A stretch of 64,000 nt of DNA from Idiomarina piscisalsi (GCF_002211765.1 NZ_CP022133.1:744001-808000), one strand, 5' to 3'; positions 1 to 9,190 are shown, counted from the first letter of the stretch. The notes: generated from the sequence alone by a model not told the origin. Numbers and translations are program-made.

Positions 1-127
1 AGAATAAATTAACCGCATAAGACAGCATCGTGATTCCAACGACCACCGGAAAAGAACGTCCTCTGAGAATAAGAAAGACGCTACAGGCTGTAAGGATACC
101 GACGGTGACTGAATATAACGTTTCCAT
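1..127 (-). CDS. mrpC: Na+/H+ antiporter subunit MrpC (MnhC), N-terminal part
   Basis: This is the first 42 residues of a membrane protein that runs off the left edge. It starts with ATG at 127, overlapping the TAA stop of mrpA by one base (TAATG), which indicates translational coupling. It begins M-E-T-L-Y-S-V-T-V-G and has one hydrophobic helix followed by a segment ending S-Y-A-V-N-L-F, the pattern of the NuoK-like MrpC family. MrpC is one of the small integral subunits of the multi-subunit Mrp cation/proton antiporter in the inner membrane. Order mrpA then mrpC is as expected when mrpB is fused to mrpA. Only the N-terminus is visible, so the call rests on this and on context. Confidence 0.8.
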   Translation of the reverse strand, partial: METLYSVTVGILTACSVFLILRGRSFPVVVGITMLSYAVNLF

Positions 128-2916
128 TAGTTGCCCTCGTGAGTTGGACGATGGCGTGTCGTCATTTTGCCGAAATTACTTAAAATCATCATGGTGGCGC
201 CAATAACCGTCAGGAATACGCCTAAGTCGAACAGGAGTGCTGTAGCAAACTCCCATTTACCGACAACAGGCCAGTCCAAGTATGTAAACCAGCTAGTGAG
301 GAACGGTTTATTGAACAGCCAACTTCCCAGGCCGGTGAGTGCTGCTGTCATGACCCCAATAGACATGAGCGATTGATAATTAATATTGAATCTTTCTTTA
401 ACCCAATCAACGCCATTTGCAACATACTGAAGAATCATTGCAGATGCGGCAATAAGCCCGGCAATAAATCCTCCTCCGGGTAAGTTATGGCCACGCAGGA
501 ATATATAAACAGCAACGACCATTGCCATCGGTAAGATTAAGTTGGCGACGTTCGTTAGCATTAATGGATGTTTAATCCGGTGCCATGGTCGGCCGTCAAC
601 ATCACTTGAAGGCATAAACGGCTTAAGTTTGTTAAGTAATTTGTGTATGCCGGCTGCGGCGATAGCTAAGACGGTTATCTCACCAAGCGTATCAAAGCCA
701 CGAAAGTCGACGAGAATAACGTTGACAACATTAGTGCCACCGCCGCCGGTTTTTGCGTTAGCAATAAAGAAGTCGGAAATTGACTCTGCTGGAGACGTTA
801 AAATTGCGAAGTTTAACGTGGCAACGATACCGCCGATAAAGCTAGCAATGATGATATCGCGAAAAACCCGGTGACCGCTTGATGCTCTATTCGTTTTTTG
901 TGGCATAAAAAAGAGCGCCAGTATCATCAGAATGATGCTCACAACCTCAACGACTAACTGGGTCATAGCCAGATCGGGCGCTGAGAAGTGAGCGAATGCT
1001 AAGGAAACCATTAACCCCACAACAGAGAGCATCATAAGCATAACAAAACGATTCCGATGCAGTGTAGCCGTTCCGAAAGCGGCTCCGATTAACACGATGG
1101 CGCCAACCATCGAAACGGTATCTATCGGTTGTTGAGGTGAGCTTCCCGTAAGGGCACTAATATCAATAAGCGAAGGCAGTAATATGACAATGACGCTGAT
1201 TAAAACAAACGCCATATATCGTTGCAGAGAGCCCGTATCCAATTTGTCAAACAGTTGCGATGAAGCATCACTGGCTTTTTGAACGATTCGTTCAAAGTTA
1301 TGTTTTGCGTCCTGACCATCAAACTGTCTATTGAAAGTAAATAACTGGTCTCTGGCAATGTAAATTAGTATCCCTGCAACAACCGCTATTGCACTCATTA
1401 ACAGAGGAATATTAAACCCATGCCATAATGAGAGCTTGACGTTTGTTTGAGTGTTTGTGACAGCGGTCACTGCGGAATTTAGCAGCTCCGACACTATTGG
1501 CATTGGCGCGAGGCCTATAGCAATACAAAGCAGCGCTAATAATGCAACCGGTGCAGACATCATGCGTGGCGGGTCATGTGGCTTTTTAGGCAGTTCCTTA
1601 TATTCACCGTTAAAAAACACATCGTGAATAAAGCGAATTGAATAGGCTACGGAAAGGGCAGCCCCCACAGTGGCAAGCACCGGTACAAACCAGGATAAGC
1701 CCCCAAACAAGTGCTGTTGGGCAGCTTGATCAAGGAAAAGTTCTTTTGACATAAAACCGTTAAAGGGTGGGATACCAGCCATCGATGCCGCCACTACCAT
1801 CGCGAGGGTTGCTGTAATTGGCATCAGACCCATCAACCCCTGAAGTTTGCGCATATCACGAGTGCCAGACTCATGATCGATAATACCGGCTGTCATGAAT
1901 AGGGCGGCCTTAAAGCACGCGTGATTAATGATATGGAACATAGCGGCTATAACTGCTGCTTGTGAGCCAACGCCTAACAGCATGCAAATCAAACCGAGGT
2001 GACTGACTGTTGAAAATGCTAATAGCCCTTTCAAATCATGCTTCAATAGAGCGAAGTAAGCACCGACTAACATGGTGATTAAGCCGGTGACCGTCACAAT
2101 GGTCAACCAAAGCTCTGTTCCTGCCATGACCGGATGGAATCGGGCCAATAGGAATATTCCCGCCTTTACCATGGTAGCAGAGTGTAAGTACGCACTGACC
2201 GGTGTAGGTGCTGCCATTGCGTGTGGCAACCAGAACTGGAATGGAAACTGCGCTGACTTGGTGAAAGCCCCAAGCAATAAAAGGACAAGCGCTGCGGTGT
2301 AATACTCGTGGTTCTTTATAACGTCTGCCGATGCGACGATATCGTCAAATTGATAGCTTCCCGCGATGTTCCCGATAATCAGTAAACCAGCTAGCAAAGC
2401 CAGCCCGCCTGCGCCTGTTGTTGCTAATGCCATACGAGCCCCGCGCCGGGCATCGCTGCTGTGAAACCAATAGCCGATAAGGAGAAATGAAGAAATACTG
2501 GTCAGCTCCCAAAACGCCCACATAAGTAAAATATTGTCTGCCATGACAATGCCGAGCATTGAAGCCATAAAAAGGAGTAAGCAGGCATAGAACCTTGAGT
2601 CGTCGTCTTCGTAAGATAGGTAATAGTGGGCATAACCAATAATAAGGACACCGATACCTAGTATCAACGAACAAAATAAAAGAGAGAGACCGTCGAGGCG
2701 AATAGCAAAGTCGAGACCAATAGACGGTAGCCACTCAATAAAATGTTTAGGAATGTTGCCGGACAGTGTTTGTGGCGCATAGCTTAATAAGATAGCTATG
2801 CCAGTTAGCGGTATCAGGAGTGTGACGCCGGTTTTTATCAGTCGTGGCGTTTGTTTTAGTAATAAAGGTAATAACGCACCAAACAGTGGCGCCATGATGA
2901 TAATGAGTAAATTCAT
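127..2916 (-). CDS. mrpA: Na+/H+ antiporter subunit A, MrpA-MrpB fusion
   Basis: This 929-residue polytopic membrane protein is the large subunit of the Mrp antiporter, which exports Na+ in exchange for H+ and matters for salt and alkali tolerance. Residues of about 60-420 are the NuoL/ND5-like proton-channel module. Around residue 645 lies the F-S-A-P-D-L-A-M-T-Q motif of the MrpA C-terminal/MbhD region. Residues of about 785-929 match the separate MrpB subunit (R-G-H-N-L-P-G-G-G-F-I-A-G-L), so A and B are fused, as in group 2 Mrp operons. It lies upstream of mrpC in one operon, with overlapping stop and start. ATG at 2916 is used; an internal Met at residue 8 is a less likely start. Confidence 0.93.
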   Translation of the reverse strand: MNLLIIIMAPLFGALLPLLLKQTPRLIKTGVTLLIPLTGIAILLSYAPQTLSGNIPKHFIEWLPSIGLDFAIRLDGLSLLFCSLILGIGVLIIGYAHYYLSYEDDDSRFYACLLLFMASMLGIVMADNILLMWAFWELTSISSFLLIGYWFHSSDARRGARMALATTGAGGLALLAGLLIIGNIAGSYQFDDIVASADVIKNHEYYTAALVLLLLGAFTKSAQFPFQFWLPHAMAAPTPVSAYLHSATMVKAGIFLLARFHPVMAGTELWLTIVTVTGLITMLVGAYFALLKHDLKGLLAFSTVSHLGLICMLLGVGSQAAVIAAMFHIINHACFKAALFMTAGIIDHESGTRDMRKLQGLMGLMPITATLAMVVAASMAGIPPFNGFMSKELFLDQAAQQHLFGGLSWFVPVLATVGAALSVAYSIRFIHDVFFNGEYKELPKKPHDPPRMMSAPVALLALLCIAIGLAPMPIVSELLNSAVTAVTNTQTNVKLSLWHGFNIPLLMSAIAVVAGILIYIARDQLFTFNRQFDGQDAKHNFERIVQKASDASSQLFDKLDTGSLQRYMAFVLISVIVILLPSLIDISALTGSSPQQPIDTVSMVGAIVLIGAAFGTATLHRNRFVMLMMLSVVGLMVSLAFAHFSAPDLAMTQLVVEVVSIILMILALFFMPQKTNRASSGHRVFRDIIIASFIGGIVATLNFAILTSPAESISDFFIANAKTGGGGTNVVNVILVDFRGFDTLGEITVLAIAAAGIHKLLNKLKPFMPSSDVDGRPWHRIKHPLMLTNVANLILPMAMVVAVYIFLRGHNLPGGGFIAGLIAASAMILQYVANGVDWVKERFNINYQSLMSIGVMTAALTGLGSWLFNKPFLTSWFTYLDWPVVGKWEFATALLFDLGVFLTVIGATMMILSNFGKMTTRHRPTHEGN

Positions 2917-3032
2917 AGGCTCATCCGTTGTCTCATTGCTAACGCTTTTGTAGCCACTAACTAAATGAAAATTAACTGTAAACGATGTACGAATTTACCA
3001 TTGTAACGGATGACTGCCAATATAATCTCAAC

Positions 3033-3041
3033 TGTTATAAT
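3033..3041 (+). promoter_or_regulatory. Candidate extended -10 promoter, upstream of rplN
   Basis: TGTTATAAT is a perfect extended -10 element (TG-N-TATAAT). No good -35 box lies 16-18 bases upstream, which is usual for extended -10 promoters. It would transcribe toward rplN and lies about 150 bases upstream of its start. It is a candidate only, since a second extended -10 element lies 70 bases further on. Confidence 0.45.
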
Positions 3042-3102
3042 CCGTTATTCATCCTGTCTTACGAAAAAAAGTGAGATTGCCCTACCACATCCAAATTTTA
3101 TC

Positions 3103-3111
3103 TGTTACAAT
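3103..3111 (+). promoter_or_regulatory. Candidate spc operon promoter (extended -10, GC-rich discriminator)
   Basis: TGTTACAAT fits the extended -10 consensus with one mismatch and is followed at once by TCGCCGCC, a GC-rich discriminator. The same 11 bases (AATTCGCCGCC, 3109-3119) occur at rrn P1 (12703-12713). Transcription would begin near 3118 and enter a leader with a terminator-like hairpin before rplN. Such discriminators are typical of promoters repressed by ppGpp/DksA; that regulation is inference here. Confidence 0.55.
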
Positions 3112-3150
3112 TCGCCGCCCTTTTTATAAGGGAAAAACCAAAGGCAGCAC

Positions 3151-3173
3151 GACCCGAGAGGGTCTGTTTTTTT
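3151..3173 (+). terminator. Terminator-like hairpin in the rplN leader (possible attenuator)
   Basis: GACCC (3151-3155), a GAGA tetraloop and GGGTC (3160-3164) form a perfect 5-bp stem, followed two bases later by seven T (3167-3173). It is an intrinsic terminator by shape. It lies between the candidate promoters and rplN with no plus-strand gene upstream in the window, so it is best explained as a leader attenuator or a remnant of a longer leader. The stem is short, so termination could be partial. Confidence 0.5.
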
Positions 3174-3192
3174 AACTAAGCGGGGCACTGAA

Positions 3193-3561
3193 ATGATCCA
3201 AATGCAAACTACCCTGGACGTTGCCGATAACTCCGGCGCGCGCAGCGTACAATGTATTAAGGTTCTAGGTGGTTCGCACCGTCGCTACGCAAACATCGGC
3301 GATATCATCAAAGTTACTGTTAAGGAAGCAATTCCGCGCGGTAAGGTGAAAAAAGGTGATGTTGTGAATGCGGTGGTCGTTCGCACCAGAAAAGGCGTCC
3401 GTCGTCAAGACGGGTCGGTCATCCGTTTTGACCGCAACGCGGCTGTGTTGTTGAACAGCAACCAACAGCCCATTGGCACTCGTATCTTCGGTCCGGTAAC
3501 TCGTGAGCTGCGTTCAGAGCAGTTTATGAAGATTATCTCGCTGGCACCAGAAGTACTATAA
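3193..3561 (+). CDS. rplN: 50S ribosomal protein L14
   Basis: L14 binds 23S rRNA at the subunit interface and contacts 16S rRNA in bridge B8. The 122-residue protein is nearly identical to E. coli L14 (123 residues) along its length, including A-D-N-S-G-A-R near the N-terminus and [11 protein letters not shown] near the C-terminus. It is the first gene of the spc operon. In most gammaproteobacteria rpsQ and the S10 operon lie just upstream, but here the upstream gene is the divergent mrpA. The start at 3193 has only a weak GGGG ribosome-binding site. Confidence 0.98.
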   Translation: MIQMQTTLDVADNSGARSVQCIKVLGGSHRRYANIGDIIKVTVKEAIPRGKVKKGDVVNAVVVRTRKGVRRQDGSVIRFDRNAAVLLNSNQQPIGTRIFGPVTRELRSEQFMKIISLAPEVL

Positions 3562-3571
3562 GGAGTCAATT

Positions 3572-3886
3572 ATGGCGGCAAAAATTAAACGTGATGACGA
3601 AGTAGTCGTCCTGGCAGGTAAGGACAAGGGCAAGCAAGGCAAAGTCCTGAAAGTTCTTACTGATAAAGATCGCGTTATCGTCGAAGGCGTTAACGTAGTC
3701 AAGAAGCATCAGAAGCCAAATCCGGCTTTAGGTGAGTCTGGCGGCATCGTAGAACAAGAAGCACCTATTCATGTTTCTAACGTTGCGATCTTTAATCCAG
3801 AGACAGGTAAAGCAGATCGTGTTGGTTTTCGTGTTGAAGACGGCAAAAAAGTCCGTTTCTTCAAATCGAACAACGCAATCATTTAA
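3572..3886 (+). CDS. rplX: 50S ribosomal protein L24
   Basis: L24 is an early-assembly protein that helps nucleate folding of the 5' domain of 23S rRNA. The 104-residue protein has the N-terminal KOW motif ([17 protein letters not shown]) and matches E. coli L24 in length. It follows rplN by 10 bases with a clear AGGAG site (3560-3564) and precedes rplE, the standard spc order. Confidence 0.97.
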   Translation: MAAKIKRDDEVVVLAGKDKGKQGKVLKVLTDKDRVIVEGVNVVKKHQKPNPALGESGGIVEQEAPIHVSNVAIFNPETGKADRVGFRVEDGKKVRFFKSNNAII

Positions 3887-3906
3887 TTTAAACTTGGAGT
3901 TTTACG

Positions 3907-4446
3907 ATGGCGAAACTGCATGATTTTTATAGAGAATCGGTAGTTCCTGGACTGATGAAAGAGTTCAGCTACAACAGCGTCATGCAAGTCCCTCGGATTG
4001 AAAAAATCACCCTTAACATGGGTGTTGGTGAAGCTCTGGCTGACAAAAAAGTACTTGATAATGCAGTCGCAGACTTAGAGGCCATTTCTGGTCAAAAGCC
4101 TGTTCGTACTGTTGCACGCAAGTCTGTCGCCGGTTTCAAAATCCGTGAAGGCTTCCCGATTGGCTGTAAAGTAACTCTGCGCGGCGAGCGCATGTGGGAC
4201 TTTTTGCAACGTTTAATCTCGATTGCAATCCCACGTATCCGTGACTTCCGTGGCCTCAACCCTAAATCGTTTGACGGTCGTGGTAACTACAGCATGGGTG
4301 TTCGTGAGCAGATCATCTTTCCGGAAATCGACTATGACAAAGTCGACAAGGTACGTGGTCTGGATATCACCATTACCACTAATGCTGGCACAGATGACGA
4401 AGCTCGTGCTTTGCTAGCTGCCTTTAACTTCCCGTTCAGAAAGTAA
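3907..4446 (+). CDS. rplE: 50S ribosomal protein L5
   Basis: L5 binds 5S rRNA with L18 and L25 in the central protuberance and contacts P-site tRNA. The 179-residue length equals that of E. coli L5, and the ITLNMGVG and [12 protein letters not shown] blocks are family signatures. In E. coli, S8 represses the spc operon by binding mRNA near the start of this gene. I could not verify an equivalent fold in the rplX-rplE gap (3887-3906), which contains TTTAATTTAAA and a GGAG site. Confidence 0.98.
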   Translation: MAKLHDFYRESVVPGLMKEFSYNSVMQVPRIEKITLNMGVGEALADKKVLDNAVADLEAISGQKPVRTVARKSVAGFKIREGFPIGCKVTLRGERMWDFLQRLISIAIPRIRDFRGLNPKSFDGRGNYSMGVREQIIFPEIDYDKVDKVRGLDITITTNAGTDDEARALLAAFNFPFRK

Positions 4447-4457
4447 GGTGTAGAGTT

Positions 4458-4763
4458 ATGGCAAAACAGTCAATGAAAGCGCGTGACGTGAAGCGAGCTA
4501 AAATCGCTTCAAAATACGCAGAAAAACGCAACGCACTGAAAGCGGTCATTAATGACGTAAATGCATCAGACGAAGAGCGTTGGGAAGCAGTTCTGAAATT
4601 GCAGAAGCTCCCACGTGATGCCAGTCCGTCACGTCAACGTAACCGTTGTCGTATTACTGGTCGTCCTCATGGTTTCCTTCGTAAATTCGGCATGAGCCGT
4701 ATTAAGGTCCGTGAGATGGCGATGCGCGGTGAAATTCCTGGCTTGAAAAAAGCTAGCTGGTAA
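4458..4763 (+). CDS. rpsN: 30S ribosomal protein S14
   Basis: S14 is a late-assembling protein of the 30S head. The 101-residue protein is the long, zinc-free form: it has no C-x-x-C pairs and has the extended basic N-terminus of E. coli S14. The [15 protein letters not shown] block is the family signature. It lies 11 bases after rplE in normal spc order. Confidence 0.97.
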   Translation: MAKQSMKARDVKRAKIASKYAEKRNALKAVINDVNASDEERWEAVLKLQKLPRDASPSRQRNRCRITGRPHGFLRKFGMSRIKVREMAMRGEIPGLKKASW

Positions 4764-4789
4764 GCCACGAATCACGGGAGAAAGCAAAT

Positions 4790-5182
4790 ATGAGCATGCA
4801 AGATCCAATTGCGGATATGTTCACACGCATTCGCAACGCTCAAGGTGCTAATAAAGTAACGGTTAAAATGCCGTCTTCTAAGCAGAAAGTGGCGATTGCT
4901 CAAGTTCTGAAAGAAGAAGGTTTTATTACGGGTTACAGCGCTGAGAGCACTGCTAAACCTGAGCTTGAAATCGAATTGAAGTATTTCGAAGGCAAGCCAG
5001 TAATTGAATCAATCGAGCGCGTTAGTCGCCCTGGTTTGCGTATCTATAAGAAGCGCAACGAGCTGCCTAACGTAATGGGTGGCCTTGGCATCGCAGTTGT
5101 TTCGACGTCAAAAGGCCTGATGACCGATCGTGCCGCTCGCCAAGCTGGTCTTGGTGGCGAGATCATTGGTTACGTAGCGTAA
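4790..5182 (+). CDS. rpsH: 30S ribosomal protein S8
   Basis: S8 binds helix 21 of 16S rRNA and organises the platform; in E. coli it is also the translational repressor of the spc operon. The 130-residue length equals that of E. coli S8. It begins [16 protein letters not shown] and keeps the C-terminal S-T-S-K-G-L-M-T-D block, both typical. It lies 26 bases after rpsN with a GGGAG site upstream. Confidence 0.97.
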   Translation: MSMQDPIADMFTRIRNAQGANKVTVKMPSSKQKVAIAQVLKEEGFITGYSAESTAKPELEIELKYFEGKPVIESIERVSRPGLRIYKKRNELPNVMGGLGIAVVSTSKGLMTDRAARQAGLGGEIIGYVA

Positions 5183-5196
5183 TTAGGAGGTAGGAA

Positions 5197-5730
5197 ATGT
5201 CACGTGTTGCTAAAGCACCTATTGAAATTCCTGCTGGCGTTGAAGTTACGCTAAATGGCCAGGAAGTCACGATTAAAGGTGCTCAAGGCTCACTGAGTCG
5301 TGTTGTAAACGATGCAGTTGAACTGGTAAAAGAAGACAGCGAATTACGCACAAACCCTCGTGAGGGTGTCGCTAATTCAACGGCTCAAGCTGGTACAGCT
5401 CGCGCATTGTTACAAAACATGGTGGTCGGAGTCACTAAAGGATTCGAACGTAAGTTACAGTTGATGGGTGTTGGTTACCGTGCGCAAGCACAAGGTAAAA
5501 AACTGAACCTAACTCTGGGCTTCTCGCATCCTGTGGAGTTCGAAATTCCAGAAGGAATTACTATCGAAACTCCGACTCAGACTGAAGTCGTCGTTAAAGG
5601 TGCAGATAAGCAGTTAGTCGGTCAAGTTGCCGCTAACATTCGCGCATACCGTAAGCCAGAGCCTTACAAAGGTAAAGGTGTACGTTATGCTGACGAGCAA
5701 GTGCGCCGTAAAGAAGCCAAGAAAAAGTAG
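5197..5730 (+). CDS. rplF: 50S ribosomal protein L6
   Basis: L6 lies near the sarcin-ricin loop and the factor-binding stalk base. The 177-residue protein matches E. coli L6 in length. It has two repeated domains, the second containing [10 protein letters not shown], and the C-terminal [11 protein letters not shown] signature. A strong AGGAGG site sits 7 bases before the ATG. Confidence 0.98.
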   Translation: MSRVAKAPIEIPAGVEVTLNGQEVTIKGAQGSLSRVVNDAVELVKEDSELRTNPREGVANSTAQAGTARALLQNMVVGVTKGFERKLQLMGVGYRAQAQGKKLNLTLGFSHPVEFEIPEGITIETPTQTEVVVKGADKQLVGQVAANIRAYRKPEPYKGKGVRYADEQVRRKEAKKK

Positions 5731-5739
5731 GGTAATACG

Positions 5740-6093
5740 ATGGACAAGAAAGCAGCTCGCTTACGTCGTGCTACTCGCGCACGTAAACAAATTGAAGAGT
5801 TGGGTGCAAATCGCCTGGTCGTTCACCGTACACCACGGCACATTTACGCACAGTTGATCGCACCTAACGGTTCTGAAGTGCTGGCAGCCGCATCGACTGC
5901 AGAGAAAAGTGTTCGCGAAGGGCTTAAATCTACGGGTAACGTAGACGCAGCTAAAGTCGTGGGCAAAACTATCGCTGAACGAGCGATTGAAAAAGGCGTT
6001 AAAAGCGTTTCTTTCGATCGTAGTGGTTTCAAATACCACGGTCGCGTAGCAGCTTTGGCTGACGCAGCTCGTGAAGCCGGACTTCAGTTCTAG
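5740..6093 (+). CDS. rplR: 50S ribosomal protein L18
   Basis: L18 binds 5S rRNA and helps dock it in the large subunit. The 117-residue length is the same as in E. coli. The basic N-terminus ([13 protein letters not shown]) and the C-terminal [12 protein letters not shown] block are diagnostic. It follows rplF by 9 bases. Confidence 0.97.
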   Translation: MDKKAARLRRATRARKQIEELGANRLVVHRTPRHIYAQLIAPNGSEVLAAASTAEKSVREGLKSTGNVDAAKVVGKTIAERAIEKGVKSVSFDRSGFKYHGRVAALADAAREAGLQF

Positions 6094-6102
6094 GAGACGA
6101 AC

Positions 6103-6603
6103 ATGGCAAATGTAGAAGCTCAAAATGGTGAACTGATTGAAAAGTTGATTACAGTTAATCGTGTAGCAAAAGTTGTTAAAGGTGGTCGTATCTTTAGCTT
6201 TACTGCACTGACTGTAGTTGGCGACGGTAAAGGTAAAGTCGGTTTTGGTTATGGTAAAGCGCGTGAAGTTCCTGCCGCTATTCAAAAAGCAATGGAAAAA
6301 GCACGTCGCAACATGGTTACCGTTCAACTGAAAGGCGAAACTTTACAGCATCCTGTTAAAGGACGTCACTCAGGTTCACAGGTATACATGCAGCCTGCGT
6401 CAGAAGGTACAGGTATCATCGCCGGTGGTGCGATGCGTGCGGTACTAGAAGTTGCAGGTGTTCATAACGTGCTGTCAAAAGCATATGGTTCAACCAACCC
6501 AATCAACGTTGTTCGTGCCACTATTAAGGCGCTGAACGACATGAAGTCGCCTGAACAAGTAGCGGCTAAGCGTGGATTGCGCGTTGAAGAGATACTGGGG
6601 TAG
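6103..6603 (+). CDS. rpsE: 30S ribosomal protein S5
   Basis: S5 helps hold decoding accuracy and has mRNA helicase activity with S3 and S4. The 166-residue protein carries the double-stranded-RNA-binding-like N-domain, with the loop [10 protein letters not shown] where spectinomycin-resistance changes map in E. coli. The C-domain has [11 protein letters not shown]. The sequence looks wild type at the spectinomycin loop. It lies 9 bases after rplR with an AGGAG site. Confidence 0.98.
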   Translation: MANVEAQNGELIEKLITVNRVAKVVKGGRIFSFTALTVVGDGKGKVGFGYGKAREVPAAIQKAMEKARRNMVTVQLKGETLQHPVKGRHSGSQVYMQPASEGTGIIAGGAMRAVLEVAGVHNVLSKAYGSTNPINVVRATIKALNDMKSPEQVAAKRGLRVEEILG

Positions 6604-6609
6604 TGAACA

Positions 6610-6792
6610 ATGGCGAAAAAGACAATCAAAGTAACACAGACGCGTAGCTCTATCGGTCGTTTACCGAAGCATAAAGCTACACTACGTGGCTTGGGTCTCC
6701 GCCGCATTGGTCACACAGTAGAGTTGGAAGACACTGCTGCAGTCCGCGGTATGGTGAACCAAGTAAATTATATGATTAAGGTGGAGGGATAA
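6610..6792 (+). CDS. rpmD: 50S ribosomal protein L30
   Basis: This small large-subunit protein has 60 residues (E. coli 59). It keeps the family pattern [11 protein letters not shown] near the start and [11 protein letters not shown] in the middle. It sits 6 bases after rpsE and its stop is directly followed by the rplO start region, so it is translationally coupled within the spc operon. Confidence 0.96.
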   Translation: MAKKTIKVTQTRSSIGRLPKHKATLRGLGLRRIGHTVELEDTAAVRGMVNQVNYMIKVEG

Positions 6793-6795
6793 ATG

Positions 6796-7230
6796 ATGGA
6801 ATTAAATAATCTTTCTCCCGCACCTGGTGCAAAAAGCAGCAAGAAGCGCGTTGGGCGCGGTATTGGATCAGGTCTGGGTAAAACCGGTGGTCGTGGTCAC
6901 AAAGGGCAGAAATCTCGCTCTGGTGGCAGCGTGAAGCCAGGTTTCGAAGGCGGTCAAATGCCAATCCAGCGTCGTCTGCCTAAATTTGGTTTCACTTCTC
7001 GCAAGGCTATGACCACTGCAGAATTGAACTTGGCAGAGATCGCGAAAGTCGAAGGTGACGTTGTTGATTTAGCAACGTTAAAAGCTGCAGGCTTGATTCG
7101 TAAGAACATTTTGGCTGCTAAAGTCATTAAGTCTGGCGAAATCAGTCGTAAAGTGACTGTTAAAGGTCTGAAAGTCACCAAAGGCGCTCGCGAAGCTATT
7201 GAAGCTGCTGGCGGAAAAATCGAAGGATAG
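6796..7230 (+). CDS. rplO: 50S ribosomal protein L15
   Basis: L15 is a late-assembly protein that threads a long basic extension into 23S rRNA. Two ATG codons lie in tandem (6793 and 6796). The second has better spacing (7 bases) from the GGAGGG site at 6783-6788 and gives 144 residues, the E. coli length. The Gly/Lys/Arg-rich N-terminal half with [16 protein letters not shown] is the family signature. The ribosome-binding site lies inside the 3' end of rpmD. Confidence 0.97.
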   Translation: MELNNLSPAPGAKSSKKRVGRGIGSGLGKTGGRGHKGQKSRSGGSVKPGFEGGQMPIQRRLPKFGFTSRKAMTTAELNLAEIAKVEGDVVDLATLKAAGLIRKNILAAKVIKSGEISRKVTVKGLKVTKGAREAIEAAGGKIEG

Positions 7231-7235
7231 AGCAA

Positions 7236-8564
7236 ATGGCTAAACCAGGATTGGAATCAAATCGAGCGCAAGGTGGCTTGTCGGAACTTAAGCGTCGCCT
7301 GTTGTTTGTGTTAGGAGCGATTATCGTTTTCCGAGCGGGCTCCTTTGTGCCTATTCCTGGTATTGATGCCGCTGTACTCGCTCAGTTGTTCGAACAGCAA
7401 AAAGACACCATCGTTGCCATGTTTAACATGTTCAGCGGTGGTGCTTTAGAACGTGCGTCAGTATTCGCATTGGGTATCATGCCGTATATTTCGGCCTCTA
7501 TTATTATGCAGCTGGCTAGTGTGGTTCACCCGCGCTTAGCTGAAATTAAGAAAGAGGGCGAGTCTGGTCGTCGTAAGATTAACCAATATACGCGTTGGGG
7601 TACTTTGATACTGGCAACGTTTCAGTCGATAGGTATAGCCACTGGCTTACCTAATTTAATGCCTGGGTTAGTTATCGACCCTGGCTTCGGCTTTTACTTT
7701 ACTGCTGTTGTTAGCTTGGTTACAGGGACAATGTTCTTAATGTGGCTAGGTGAACAAATCACTGAGAGAGGTATTGGTAACGGTATCTCTATCCTGATAT
7801 TTGTGGGTATTGTAGCAGGGTTGCCCTCGGCTATTGGTCAAACATTTGAGCAAGCACGCCAAGGCGACTTGCACTTGCTGTTATTGCTATTGATTGGGGT
7901 TGTTGTTGTAGCAGTCACTTACTTTGTTGTTTTCGTAGAACGCGGTCAACGTCGTATCGTCGTTAACTACGCAAAGCGTCAACAAGGTCGTAAAGTATTT
8001 GCTGCCCAAAGCACGCACTTGCCTTTGAAAGTAAATATGGCTGGTGTTATTCCTCCAATCTTTGCATCGAGTATTATTTTGTTTCCGGGAACTATCGCTA
8101 CCTGGTTCGGTTCAGGTGAAGGTGTTGTCGCCGACTTTTTACAACAAGTGTCGATGACATTGTCTCCCGGTCAGCCGCTTTATGTGTTATTGTACGCGGC
8201 TGCAATTATTTTCTTCTGTTTCTTCTATACTGCGTTGGTATTTAACCCGCGCGAAACAGCTGACAACTTGAAGAAATCCGGCGCTTTCATCCCAGGCATA
8301 CGCCCGGGTGAGCAAACGTCGCGTTACATTGACAAAGTAATGACTCGTTTGACCTTAGCAGGTGCTCTGTACATTACCTTTGTCTGTTTGGTTCCTGAGT
8401 TTATGATGATTGCTTGGAACGTTCAGTTCTACTTCGGCGGTACATCGTTATTGATTATCGTGGTTGTCATCATGGACTTTATGGCACAGGTACAGACTCA
8501 TATGATGTCTCATCAATATGATTCTGTGCTTAAAAAAGCTAATCTTAAAGGCTACGGTCGATAA
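7236..8564 (+). CDS. secY: Preprotein translocase subunit SecY
   Basis: SecY is the ten-helix channel of the Sec translocon in the inner membrane and works with SecE, SecG and SecA. The 442-residue length matches E. coli (443). Ten hydrophobic segments are visible, with the second family signature in the [12 protein letters not shown] segment. It starts 5 bases after rplO, the usual position as penultimate spc gene, and is followed by rpmJ. Confidence 0.98.
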   Translation: MAKPGLESNRAQGGLSELKRRLLFVLGAIIVFRAGSFVPIPGIDAAVLAQLFEQQKDTIVAMFNMFSGGALERASVFALGIMPYISASIIMQLASVVHPRLAEIKKEGESGRRKINQYTRWGTLILATFQSIGIATGLPNLMPGLVIDPGFGFYFTAVVSLVTGTMFLMWLGEQITERGIGNGISILIFVGIVAGLPSAIGQTFEQARQGDLHLLLLLLIGVVVVAVTYFVVFVERGQRRIVVNYAKRQQGRKVFAAQSTHLPLKVNMAGVIPPIFASSIILFPGTIATWFGSGEGVVADFLQQVSMTLSPGQPLYVLLYAAAIIFFCFFYTALVFNPRETADNLKKSGAFIPGIRPGEQTSRYIDKVMTRLTLAGALYITFVCLVPEFMMIAWNVQFYFGGTSLLIIVVVIMDFMAQVQTHMMSHQYDSVLKKANLKGYGR

Positions 8565-8588
8565 GGTTAGGTAGAACGGAGAGTAGCA

Positions 8589-8702
8589 ATGAAAGTTCGT
8601 GCTTCCGTGAAGAAAATCTGTCGTAATTGTAAAATCATCAAGCGTAACGGTGTAGTTCGCGTTATTTGCTCTGATGCGAAACACAAACAACGACAAGGTT
8701 GA
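8589..8702 (+). CDS. rpmJ: 50S ribosomal protein L36 (zinc-binding form)
   Basis: This 37-residue gene is easily missed because of its size. It starts [11 protein letters not shown] and keeps the zinc ligands C11, C14, C27 and H32, so it is the zinc-containing form, not the Cys-free paralogue used under zinc limitation. It lies 24 bases after secY with a GGAG site and is the last spc gene, as in E. coli. Confidence 0.95.
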   Translation: MKVRASVKKICRNCKIIKRNGVVRVICSDAKHKQRQG

Positions 8703-8717
8703 TTCGAAGGAAAGGTC

Positions 8718-8738
8718 GGCGGCTTAATAGTCGCCGCC
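8718..8738 (+). other. GC-rich hairpin between spc and alpha operons
   Basis: GGCGGC (8718-8723) pairs perfectly with GCCGCC (8733-8738) across a 9-base loop. No T-tract follows, so it is not a classical intrinsic terminator. It may act as an RNA-processing site, a pausing signal or a 3'-end stabiliser after rpmJ. Confidence 0.45.
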
Positions 8739-8747
8739 TTGAAGTAT

Positions 8748-8776
8748 TTGCAATTCGGCAATCGGTTGAGTATCCT
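8748..8776 (+). promoter_or_regulatory. Candidate alpha operon promoter
   Basis: TTGCAA (8748-8753), 17 bases, TATCCT (8771-8776). Each box matches four of six sigma-70 consensus bases. It lies in the long gap between rpmJ and rpsM, where E. coli has the alpha operon promoter. It is a moderate candidate only. Confidence 0.35.
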
Positions 8777-8821
8777 AACGGGCTTTTCAACTGATGCCTA
8801 CAAATTAAAGGAGACGTGTTA

Positions 8822-9178
8822 GTGGCCCGTATCGCTGGCATTAACGTTCCTGACAATAAACATGCAGTTATTGCCTTAACTGCTATCTATGGTATTGGGC
8901 GTACTCGCTCGCAGCAAATTTTAGCTGCAACGGGTATCGCTGAAGATACTACGATTGGTTCATTGTCAGAAGACAAACTGGACGCGCTTCGTGACGCAGT
9001 GTCGAAATTCGCAGTCGAAGGTGACTTGCGTCGTGAAGTATCTATGAACATTAAACGTTTGATGGACCTCGGGTGTTTCCGTGGACTTCGTCATCGTCGC
9101 AGCCTTCCTCTACGTGGACAGCGCACTAAAACAAATGCGCGCACCCGTAAAGGACCGCGCAAACCAATTAAGAAATAG
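8822..9178 (+). CDS. rpsM: 30S ribosomal protein S13
   Basis: S13 is a 30S head protein that contacts P-site tRNA and forms the B1 bridges. A GTG at 8816 would sit only 2 bases from the AAGGAG site (8808-8813), so I choose the GTG at 8822 with 8-base spacing. It gives 118 residues beginning (M)-A-R-I-A-G-I-N; E. coli rpsM has the same length and also starts with GTG. The C-terminal [11 protein letters not shown] tail is diagnostic. It is the first alpha operon gene. Confidence 0.97.
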   Translation: MARIAGINVPDNKHAVIALTAIYGIGRTRSQQILAATGIAEDTTIGSLSEDKLDALRDAVSKFAVEGDLRREVSMNIKRLMDLGCFRGLRHRRSLPLRGQRTKTNARTRKGPRKPIKK

Positions 9179-9190
9179 GGGGATTGAGTA

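Noticed and set aside
2345..2734. 129-residue open frame inside mrpA on the same strand
   Set aside because: It is a shadow frame of a strongly supported 929-residue membrane protein.
3001..3026. TTGTAA and TATAAT upstream of rplN as a sigma-70 promoter
   Set aside because: The spacer is only 14 bases, too short; the neighbouring extended -10 elements fit better.
5761..6327. 188-residue open frame antisense to rplR/rpsE
   Set aside because: It is fully opposite two essential ribosomal genes, has a biased composition from antisense reading, and has no ribosome-binding site.
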